From NCBI GenBank assembly GCA_900320185.1, contig ONRD01000005.1, forward strand, positions 1 through 64,000: a stretch of DNA of 64,000 nucleotides, read 5' to 3'. This document shows positions 25,126-32,337 of this stretch, in pieces. The notes below the pieces were generated by a model. It was not told the origin of the DNA, did not search any database, and saw only the letters and a program-made list of their open reading frames with translations. Source of the stretch: an uncultured Bacteroidales bacterium. GTDB lineage: Bacteria; Bacteroidota; Bacteroidia; Bacteroidales; UBA932. Both the position numbers and the translations under genes were made by a program. The first letter of the stretch is position 1. Every line of letters begins with the position of its first letter.

Positions 25126-26496
25126 ATGACGGAAGGAACTGAAGGACTGCTGTCCGAAAAGGAGATCAGGATAGCGTCGGAATGCATGGAGCGCGCCCTC
25201 GGCATGGGAGCGGACAAGGTCAGGATTTCCCTCGGGAAGAGCCTCATGGAACTGTTCGGCACCCTCAACGGAGAGCTTGACAAGGTAAGCCACTGCCTGG
25301 ACAGGTCGATGAGCGTCGGCCTCTTCGTAGATGGGAGATACGGCAGTTTCTCAACCAACAGGCTGGAGGAAGAAGGGATTGAACCATTCCTGTCAAAAGC
25401 CATCTCGACGGTGAGGATGCTCGCCGAGGATCCCTGCAGGGACCTCCCGGACCCCTCAAGGACCGCAAAGGACGCCGTCACCGGCCTGGAAACGGGTCTT
25501 TACGATGCGGAGTATCCGGCCATGACGGCAGAAAAGAGACTCGCCGTCGCGATGGACGCGGCTGTTTTCAAACGGCACGCGGGAGAAGACCTGGTTTCCG
25601 AGGAAGGTGAATATTCAGACTCTGTCTACGACACACTCCTGATCGATTCGCAGGGACTCCGCTGCAGGCACATCGAAACCTCGTTCGACTATGGAGTCGA
25701 GGTGCACGTCCAGGACAGGGAAGGGAAGAAATACAGCGGCTACTGGTGGGACTCTTCCCCGAAATACCAGGGCCTTGATGCCATGGGCTGCGGAGAAGTC
25801 GCCTTAAGGAGGGCCCGCGCCCAGCGTTATCCGGAGAGGATTAGCAGCGGCCGCTACACCATGGTGGTGGACAACGAGAACGCCGCAAGGCTGGCCGCGC
25901 CGATAGCAAGGGCCCTTGGAGGGATGGCCATCCAGCAGAAGAACTCCTTCATGCTGGACACCCTGGGCAGAAAGGTATTCCCCGAATGGCTCACGCTCAT
26001 GGACGAACCGCGCGAGGCCGGGGCTCCCGGGGCCAGGCTTTTCGATTCCGAAGGAGTCGCAGCCCTGGAAAGGCCTGTGATAGAGAACGGAGTCGTAAAG
26101 GTGTATTTCATCAACACCTACATGTCCAGGAAACTCGGGATGGAACCCACCATCGAAGACGTCATGAGACCTGTCCTGAAACCCTGTGCCGCTCCAGGCA
26201 TCAAGATGTCGGAAACATTTGATTGCCAGGCGATAATGAACGCAGTAGGAGATGGCATCCTGGTTACCGGTTTCAACGGTGGCAACAGCAACCCTGCCAC
26301 AGGCGATTTTTCCTTCGGCATCGAAGGGTTCCTGTTCCGGGACGGGAAGACAGTCCATCCGGTCAGGGAGATGCTCATAACGGGCAACCTTCTGACCCTG
26401 TGGAACAACCTTCTGGCAGCCGGCAACGACTACAGGCCTTGCAAGTCAAAACTTATTCCTACCTTAGCGTTCTCGCAGGTGGATTTCAGTGCATGA
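25126..26496 (+). CDS. tldE: TldE/PmbA-family metallopeptidase subunit
   Basis: The start is at the ATG giving MTEGTEGLLSEKEIRIASEC, one base past tldD; an earlier TTG would overlap it. The 456-residue protein resembles PmbA/TldE, lacks the HExxxH motif and contains NNLLAAGNDYRP near the end, as in PmbA proteins. It forms the second half of the TldD/E protease. The final four bases overlap an alternative start of slyD. Confidence 0.9.
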   Translation: MTEGTEGLLSEKEIRIASECMERALGMGADKVRISLGKSLMELFGTLNGELDKVSHCLDRSMSVGLFVDGRYGSFSTNRLEEEGIEPFLSKAISTVRMLAEDPCRDLPDPSRTAKDAVTGLETGLYDAEYPAMTAEKRLAVAMDAAVFKRHAGEDLVSEEGEYSDSVYDTLLIDSQGLRCRHIETSFDYGVEVHVQDREGKKYSGYWWDSSPKYQGLDAMGCGEVALRRARAQRYPERISSGRYTMVVDNENAARLAAPIARALGGMAIQQKNSFMLDTLGRKVFPEWLTLMDEPREAGAPGARLFDSEGVAALERPVIENGVVKVYFINTYMSRKLGMEPTIEDVMRPVLKPCAAPGIKMSETFDCQAIMNAVGDGILVTGFNGGNSNPATGDFSFGIEGFLFRDGKTVHPVREMLITGNLLTLWNNLLAAGNDYRPCKSKLIPTLAFSQVDFSA

Positions 26497-26522
26497 ACAA
26501 ACCAAAACAAACGACAGATAAA

Positions 26523-27173
26523 ATGAAAGTTGAAAAGAACAAAGTAGTGTCCCTGACCTATGAACTCATCGTGGACGGCGCCCTCGCGGACAAGGCCGAC
26601 GAGAACCGTCCCCTGGACTACATCCACGGTACCCACATGCTCCTTCCCAAGTTCGAGCAGGAAGTTGAAGGCAAGGAGCCGGGAGACACCTTCGAATTCA
26701 CCCTCACCCCCGAAGAAGGTTACGGGACCTTCGACGAGTCACGCCTCGTGGAACTTCCCCTGGAAGCCTTCATGATAGACGGAAAGGTTGCTACGGAATT
26801 CCTGGTTGTCGGACGGATGATCCCGATGATGAGCAACACCGGACAGGTGGTAAGCGGCAAGGTCCACTCCGTCGGCGACAAGTCGGTGACTATGGATTTC
26901 AACCACCCGATGGCAGGCAAGACCTTGAATTTCAGCGGGAAGGTCATCGAGGTAAGGGACGCCACGGAAAAAGAACTCGACGAAGGTCTCCACGGGGAGT
27001 ACCTCCCTCCCGAGGAAGGCGGCAAGCGCTGCCGCAAGCACGGCGGCAAGTGCCACAAGGATGAAGGCGAAGGCTGCTGCAAGGAGGAGGGTGACGGCGA
27101 GTGCTGCCACTCGGAAGGCAAGGACGGCGAAGGCTGCTGCAACGGCGGTGGCTGCTGCGATGAGAAGGAATAG
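26523..27173 (+). CDS. slyD: SlyD-like FKBP-type peptidyl-prolyl isomerase with metal-binding tail
   Basis: I chose the ATG giving MKVEKNKVVSLTYELIVDGA, which is the SlyD start. An upstream in-frame ATG at 26493 adds ten residues and overlaps the tldE stop (ATGA). The FKBP domain (about 1-70 and 125-150) is interrupted by an IF chaperone insert with PLEAFMIDGKVATEFLVVG. The final 50 residues hold ten Cys and three His in DGEGCC-type repeats, like the nickel/metal-binding tail of E. coli SlyD but richer. It should act as prolyl isomerase, chaperone and metal store. Confidence 0.9.
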   Translation: MKVEKNKVVSLTYELIVDGALADKADENRPLDYIHGTHMLLPKFEQEVEGKEPGDTFEFTLTPEEGYGTFDESRLVELPLEAFMIDGKVATEFLVVGRMIPMMSNTGQVVSGKVHSVGDKSVTMDFNHPMAGKTLNFSGKVIEVRDATEKELDEGLHGEYLPPEEGGKRCRKHGGKCHKDEGEGCCKEEGDGECCHSEGKDGEGCCNGGGCCDEKE

Positions 27174-27176
27174 CCG

Positions 27177-28283
27177 ATGAGGACGGCCGTCGTCATACTG
27201 AACTGGAACACCAGGGACTACCTCATGAGGTACCTCCCCCCGCTGTTGTCTTCTGTCGGGGAGGATGCCTTCGTGGTCGTTGCCGACAATGCCTCGACGG
27301 ACGGCTCGGCAGAGGCGGTCCGGGAGCATTTCCCTTCGGTACGTCTCCTGCGGTTTGACCGGAATTACGGTTTCACCGGCGGTTACAACAGGGCTTTCGA
27401 AGCCGTCTGCGGATTGCCGGAAGCCTCAGGCATGGAGTATTTCGTCCTGATCAACTCGGACATCGAAGTCACCCCCGGATGGCTCTCTCCGCTCGTGGAG
27501 TGGATGGACGGCCACCCGGACTGCGCCGCCTGCGGCCCGAAGCTCCATTCCTGCCAGGACAGGGACAGCTTTGAATATGCAGGCGCGGCGGGAGGCTTCC
27601 TGGACAGGTTCGGCTACCCGTTCTGCCGCGGCCGTGTACTCAAGCGGGTCGAAAAGGACCAGGGTCAGTACGACACCCCGGCCGACGTGTTCTGGGCGAC
27701 AGGAGCCTGCCTGATGGTCCGCAGGGATGATTTCCTGCGCGAGGGGGGGCTGGACGACCGGTTCTTCGCGCACATGGAGGAGATTGACCTTTGCTGGCGG
27801 CTCCAGCTCGAAGGGAGAAGGGTCTGCACCGTGCCCCGTAGCCTGGTCTACCACCTGGGAGGAGGCACCCTGCCGAACGATTCCCCCTGGAAACTGAAAC
27901 TGAACTACCGCAACAACCTGCTGATGCTTTCAAACAACCTGGCGAAGACCTATGCCCTTGAATATTCCGGCAGGCATACTCCCCGCAAGGCGGCTTCCGC
28001 GGCATGTTCGAGGGCATCCCGGACCATATTCCTGAGGATGCTGCTGGACTGCTGCTCGGCCCTTGTCTACCTGCTCTCCGGCAAGGCCGGATGCTTCAAG
28101 GCCGTCATCCAGGCCCACAGGGAGTACCGCGCCCTGGTCCGCAGGCCCGGAGCTGAGATGGTTGCGGACTATGCTGCCTCCCACCCGGGAGTCAAGGCTC
28201 CGAAACTCTACGACAGATGGATAGTACCTTTGGCATTGACGAAGGGAAACCGTATATTTGCCTATCTAAGGAACACATTATGA
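27177..28283 (+). CDS. family 2 glycosyltransferase
   Basis: The 368-residue protein starts VVILNWNTRDYLMRYLPPLL and has ADNASTDGS (near 39-47), the GT2 nucleotide-sugar fold, followed by NSDIEV (the DxD-like element, near 93-98) and a CLMVRRDDFLREGGLDDRF acceptor loop. It resembles rhamnosyl transferases that build surface polysaccharides. It starts three bases after slyD and overlaps trkA by four bases. No other polysaccharide genes are near, so its role is uncertain. Confidence 0.85.
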   Translation: MRTAVVILNWNTRDYLMRYLPPLLSSVGEDAFVVVADNASTDGSAEAVREHFPSVRLLRFDRNYGFTGGYNRAFEAVCGLPEASGMEYFVLINSDIEVTPGWLSPLVEWMDGHPDCAACGPKLHSCQDRDSFEYAGAAGGFLDRFGYPFCRGRVLKRVEKDQGQYDTPADVFWATGACLMVRRDDFLREGGLDDRFFAHMEEIDLCWRLQLEGRRVCTVPRSLVYHLGGGTLPNDSPWKLKLNYRNNLLMLSNNLAKTYALEYSGRHTPRKAASAACSRASRTIFLRMLLDCCSALVYLLSGKAGCFKAVIQAHREYRALVRRPGAEMVADYAASHPGVKAPKLYDRWIVPLALTKGNRIFAYLRNTL

Positions 28284-29638
28284 GAATCGTCATCCAAGGC
28301 GCGGGCGAGGTTGGCTCGCATCTGGCCAAGATGCTGAGCCAGGGGGCTCACGACATCACCATCATAGACGACAACAAGCAACGGCTCGACAGTCTCAGTT
28401 CGACTGTGGACGTGGCGACCTTCCAGGGCTCTCCTTCTTCACTCAGCGTGATGAGGGATGCCCGTGTCCAGGACTCTGACCTGTTCATTTCGGTGGTCCC
28501 CTTCGTCCCCCAGGAGGTCAACATCGTCAGTGCCCTGCTCGCCAAGAACCTCGGAGCCAGGAAAGTCACCGCGAGGATTGATGACGATGAATTCCTCACT
28601 CCGGAGAACCGTCTGCTTTTCAAGCAGATGGGCATAGAGCTGATGTTCTATCCGGAGAAGCTTGCAGCAGACGAGATCGCCGATCTCCTGAAGCATTCCT
28701 CCACCACGGAGTCGATGGATTTCGCACGCGGAAGGCTCCAGATAGAGGTCTTCAAACTTGACGAAGACTCTCCCCTGCTGGACATGACGGTCGCCGAATT
28801 CGCCTCCATCGCCACGAACGAGGACTTGCAGTTCAGGGTGATCGCGGTGTCGAGGGGAGGACTCACCATCATTCCCAAGTTCGACACCAAGTTCATGTAC
28901 CACGACCTGGTCTTCATCATCGCCACCAGGGTGGGCATGTCTTTCATAATGAAGTTCCTGGGAAAGAGCAACATCGAGATCGGGAAGGTAATGATCCTGG
29001 GCGGCTCGAAAATCGCCGAGCTCACGGCTGAAAGGCTGAGCCGCAGCATCGACACGGTGAAACTTCTCGTCAAGGACAAGGAACACGGGTCGGAACTGTC
29101 GGAGAAGCTCCCGGACAACGTACTGGTCGTCATCGGCGACGGCCGCAACTCGGACTTCCTGCTTGAAGAGGGAATCCGTGAATATGATGCCTTCGCAGCA
29201 TTGACCAAGAACGACGAGGCTAACGTCCTGGCCTGCATCACGGCAAAGAAGTTCGGAGTGGAAAGGACCATCGCAGAGGTTGAGAACATCGAGTACATAA
29301 GGCTGGCCGAAGAACTCGGCGTAGACAACATAATAAACAAGAAGCTGATCACCGCAGGAAGGTTGTTCCGCTTCACGCTGAGCGGGAAGGCGCGTCTCGT
29401 CAAGTACATGTCCGGGACCGAGGCGGAGGTCCTCGAATACACCGTCTCCCCCGGAAGCGCCATAACGAAGGCTCCGCTCAAGGACCTGTCCTTCCCCCGC
29501 GACGCCGTCATAGGAGGAGTGATCAGGGGAAGCGAATCGTACATCGCCGTCGGCACCACCCGGATCGAGGCGTACGACAGGGTTGCCGTTTTCGCCCTTC
29601 CCTCCGCCGTCAAGGAAGTCGACCGCTTCTTCAAATGA
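28280..29638 (+). CDS. trkA: Trk potassium uptake regulatory subunit TrkA
   Basis: The start is at the ATG overlapping the GT2 stop (ATGA), giving MRIVIQGAGEVGSHLAKMLS. The 452-residue protein has two tandem RCK domains: Rossmann NAD-binding halves at 1-120 and about 225-345, each followed by a TrkA-C domain. That fits a full-length TrkA. It gates the membrane subunit TrkH/TrkG, whose gene is not next to it here; TrkH usually lies beside trkA. It overlaps the DUF1232 gene by four bases. Confidence 0.93.
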   Translation: MRIVIQGAGEVGSHLAKMLSQGAHDITIIDDNKQRLDSLSSTVDVATFQGSPSSLSVMRDARVQDSDLFISVVPFVPQEVNIVSALLAKNLGARKVTARIDDDEFLTPENRLLFKQMGIELMFYPEKLAADEIADLLKHSSTTESMDFARGRLQIEVFKLDEDSPLLDMTVAEFASIATNEDLQFRVIAVSRGGLTIIPKFDTKFMYHDLVFIIATRVGMSFIMKFLGKSNIEIGKVMILGGSKIAELTAERLSRSIDTVKLLVKDKEHGSELSEKLPDNVLVVIGDGRNSDFLLEEGIREYDAFAALTKNDEANVLACITAKKFGVERTIAEVENIEYIRLAEELGVDNIINKKLITAGRLFRFTLSGKARLVKYMSGTEAEVLEYTVSPGSAITKAPLKDLSFPRDAVIGGVIRGSESYIAVGTTRIEAYDRVAVFALPSAVKEVDRFFK

Positions 29639-30030
29639 ACCAGGAGATGAAAGCACTCAGCAATTACGACAAGTTCCGGAAGTTCTTCACTGAAAGTGAT
29701 TTCTGGGAGAAGATCCAGAAAGTTGCCAGGAAGGCAGGCATCAAGATATCCTACGCCGCGCTGCTGCTCTACTATGTCCTGCGGAGTCCGGCCACTCCTT
29801 CGTCCGACAGGATGAAGATCATCGGGGCGCTCGGCTACTTCATCCTTCCGGTCGACCTGATTCCGGACTACCTCCCGGTCATCGGCTTCTCGGACGACCT
29901 GGCAGCCCTGACCTGGGCCTTGTATTCCGTCGCGAAGAACATCACCCCGGAGGTGAAGGTCCAGGCCCAGGAACAGCTCGGGAAATGGTTCAAGGACTAC
30001 CTGCCATCTGACATAGAAGGACTGTTCTAA
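29635..30030 (+). CDS. DUF1232 (YkvA-like) small membrane protein
   Basis: The 131-residue protein contains the DUF1232 core IGALGYFILPVDLIPDYLPV, followed by GFSDDLAALTWAL, with hydrophobic stretches that suggest membrane association. The function of the family is unknown. The start overlaps the trkA stop by four bases, and it is the last gene of the packed unit that begins with the zeta-like kinase. Confidence 0.85.
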   Translation: MNQEMKALSNYDKFRKFFTESDFWEKIQKVARKAGIKISYAALLLYYVLRSPATPSSDRMKIIGALGYFILPVDLIPDYLPVIGFSDDLAALTWALYSVAKNITPEVKVQAQEQLGKWFKDYLPSDIEGLF

Positions 30031-30116
30031 GGCACGCACAAGGGCTGCGGGACGAGTTCCTATGCGGCCCCGGACGATCCCGTCAGACAGTCCCCTGCTC
30101 CGCAACAATCAGAGAA

Positions 30117-31913
30117 ATGCCAAGCTACCTGCAAATAGAGAACATTTCAAAGTCCTACGGGCCCAAGGTCCTGTTCGAGCACATCGGTTTCAATGTCAAC
30201 GAAGGGGACAAGATCGCGCTCATCGCTCCCAACGGCACGGGAAAGACGAGCCTGCTGAGGATACTCGCCGGCAAAGACAGTTCCGATTCCGGCGGCAGGA
30301 TACTCTTCCTGAAAGACATACGCATCGCCTTCCTGGAGCAGGAATATTCATACGACCCGGACGCCACCATAACCGGCCAGATAGCTGCAGTCAGCCTGAA
30401 GTGGACGGAGCATCTCGATCCGGAGCACAAGGCGGCCTATGACTTGAAAGTCCGCCAGCTGCTCACGGCGTTCAGGCTGGAAGACGGGTCCAGGAAGATG
30501 AAGGACCTCTCAGGCGGCGAAGTGAAACGGGTTGCCATAGTGGTCATGCTCGCTTCCGAGGCCGATTTCTACATAATGGACGAGCCCACCAACCACCTGG
30601 ACGTGGATGCGATAGAATACCTTGAGAACTACCTCTCACATGCCCGGTGCACTCTCCTGATGGTCACCCACGACAGGTATTTCCTGGACGGGGTGGCGAA
30701 CATAGTGATGGAACTGGACCACGGGGCCGTCTACATCTACAAGGGAGGCTACCAGAACTACCTTGAGAAGCGCCAGGAAAGGATCGACAACTACAACGCC
30801 AACACTGACAAGGTGCGCAACCTCCTCCGCCGGGAACTGGAATGGATGCATGCCAGTCCTTGCGCCAGGAGCGGGAAGGCTAAGTACAGGAAGAACGCTT
30901 TCTACGAACTTCAGGAAAGGGCCGGACAGGTCTACAGGACAAGCCAGGTCGACCTTGGGGAGATCGGACCTGCAACCAGGCTGGGAACCAAGATCATCGA
31001 CTGCAAGGACGTAAGTTTCAAATACGGAGGAGTTTACTACCTCAAAAACTTCACCTACAATTTCCAGCGCTACGAAAAAGTCGGGATCGTAGGAGGCAAC
31101 GGGGTCGGCAAGACTACTTTCATCAACCTCCTCCTGGGCAACATGGATCCGGATGACCCCGGAGAGTTTTCCGGCACGATCGAGAGGGGCGAGTCCCTCA
31201 GGATCGCCTGCTACCGCCAGTCCGGCATGGAATTCGACGAAGGACAGACCGTCCTCGAAACCGTCAACGACACGCGCCTCCTCGGAAGGTTCATGTTCCC
31301 GCACGACATGCTGAACAACAAGGTGGCGACCCTTTCGGGAGGCGAGAAAAGACGGCTGTACCTCCTGACTGTCCTGATGCAGCAGCCAAACCTGCTGGTG
31401 ATGGACGAACCCACCAACGACCTCGACATAGTCACTATCAACATCCTGGAGGAATACTTGAAAGAGTTCAAGGGCACACTTATCCTCGTGTCCCACGACA
31501 GGCACTTCCTGGACAGGCTGGTGGACCATCTTTTCGTGTTCTGCGGAGACGGCCTGGTCAAGGATTTCATCGGCAGCTACAGCCAGTACCGGGACTACAT
31601 CAAAGACTACAACGCCTCCCTGAAGTCGGCCTCGCGGGAAGACAGGCGCATCGCGAGGGACAACCGGAAAGACCCCGCCAATGCAAGCCAGCGGAACACG
31701 CGCAAGCTCAGCTACAAGGAAAGCCGCGAACTGGAGCAGCTGGACAAGGACATCGATTCGCTCACCAAGGAAAAATCCGAGCTTGAGTCTATGCTCAGCG
31801 GGGGGATGACCGATCCGGCCGGACTGGAGAAAGCCTCCATCCGCTATTCCGAAGTCTCCGCACTCCTCGAAGAGAAGGAAAACCGCTGGCTGGAGCTGTC
31901 CCTGCTGGACTGA
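30117..31913 (+). CDS. ABC-F family ATPase (Uup-like)
   Basis: The 598-residue protein has two ATPase domains without membrane segments. The first has NGTGKTSLL (Walker A, near 40), LSGGEVKRVA and MDEPTNHLD. The second has NGVGKTTFI, LSGGEKRRLYLL and MDEPTNDLD. A C-terminal coiled coil rich in charged residues (about 530-598) is like that of Uup/ABC-F proteins that act on ribosomes. The start gives MPSYLQIENISKSYGPKVLF. It follows DUF1232 by 86 bases and is the last gene before the repeat cluster. Confidence 0.92.
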   Translation: MPSYLQIENISKSYGPKVLFEHIGFNVNEGDKIALIAPNGTGKTSLLRILAGKDSSDSGGRILFLKDIRIAFLEQEYSYDPDATITGQIAAVSLKWTEHLDPEHKAAYDLKVRQLLTAFRLEDGSRKMKDLSGGEVKRVAIVVMLASEADFYIMDEPTNHLDVDAIEYLENYLSHARCTLLMVTHDRYFLDGVANIVMELDHGAVYIYKGGYQNYLEKRQERIDNYNANTDKVRNLLRRELEWMHASPCARSGKAKYRKNAFYELQERAGQVYRTSQVDLGEIGPATRLGTKIIDCKDVSFKYGGVYYLKNFTYNFQRYEKVGIVGGNGVGKTTFINLLLGNMDPDDPGEFSGTIERGESLRIACYRQSGMEFDEGQTVLETVNDTRLLGRFMFPHDMLNNKVATLSGGEKRRLYLLTVLMQQPNLLVMDEPTNDLDIVTINILEEYLKEFKGTLILVSHDRHFLDRLVDHLFVFCGDGLVKDFIGSYSQYRDYIKDYNASLKSASREDRRIARDNRKDPANASQRNTRKLSYKESRELEQLDKDIDSLTKEKSELESMLSGGMTDPAGLEKASIRYSEVSALLEEKENRWLELSLLD

Positions 31914-31970
31914 GTGCCTTCCGGCTCAAGGCAGCCGGTACTTGGACGGATGGAACGGGCGGCCTGGGTC

Positions 31971-32059
31971 GCAAGCGGTATTGTCCAGAGGACCCTGGCC
32001 ACCCGCGGCCGTAAGCGGGAGGCACCGCGCCGTCAGGCGTGGGGGGATGGAGCGAAGTG
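31971..32059. repeat. palindromic intergenic repeat, partial copy B
   Basis: It has the left arm GCAAGCGGTATTGTCC, the CCCGC/GCGGG stem and the second hairpin CCGCGCC-gtca-GGCGTGG, but no right arm. It runs into the next copy. It is one of three side-by-side copies in the 424-base gap between the ABC-F gene and the BACON gene, which otherwise holds no gene I can support. Confidence 0.75.
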
Positions 32060-32070
32060 AATGGACGGTC

Positions 32071-32140
32071 GCAGGCGGTGTTGTCCTGAGGACCCTGGCC
32101 ACCCGCGGCCGTAAGCGGGAGGCACCGCGCCGTCAAGTGT
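32071..32140. repeat. palindromic intergenic repeat, partial copy C
   Basis: It begins GCAGGCGGTGTTGTCC and includes the first hairpin and the left part of the second (CGCGCCGTCAAGTGT), whose right half has decayed. The right arm is missing. Copy D follows 15 bases later. Confidence 0.7.
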
Positions 32141-32155
32141 GATATGTGCGTAGTC

Positions 32156-32271
32156 GTAAGCGGTGTTGTCCTGCGGACCCTGGCCACCCGCGGCCGTAAG
32201 CGGGAGGCACCGCGCCGTCAGGCGTGGGGGGATGGAGCGAAGCGGAAGGTCCGAAGGACAACACCGCTTGC
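32156..32271. repeat. palindromic intergenic repeat, full copy D
   Basis: This is a complete element with both arms: GTAAGCGGTGTTGTCCT pairs with AGGACAACACCGCTTGC. The first hairpin is CCCGC/GCGGG, the second CCGCGCC-gtca-GGCGTGG. Compared with copy A, arm and stem positions changed in pairs (C-G to T-A in the arms; A-T to G-C in the second stem). Confidence 0.8.
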
Positions 32272-32337
32272 GACTCTTCTTCTTTCTTTGCCTTGCATAC
32301 CCGGCCGTGGAGGCGCAGGCATGCCGTCAAGCCAAGT

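Noticed and set aside
28439-29656. 405-residue frame opposite trkA
   Set aside because: Antisense shadow; codon pattern follows from trkA on the plus strand.
31914-32337. CRISPR array in the repeat cluster
   Set aside because: The repeats are long, palindromic, few and partly nested; there are no regular spacers and no cas genes.
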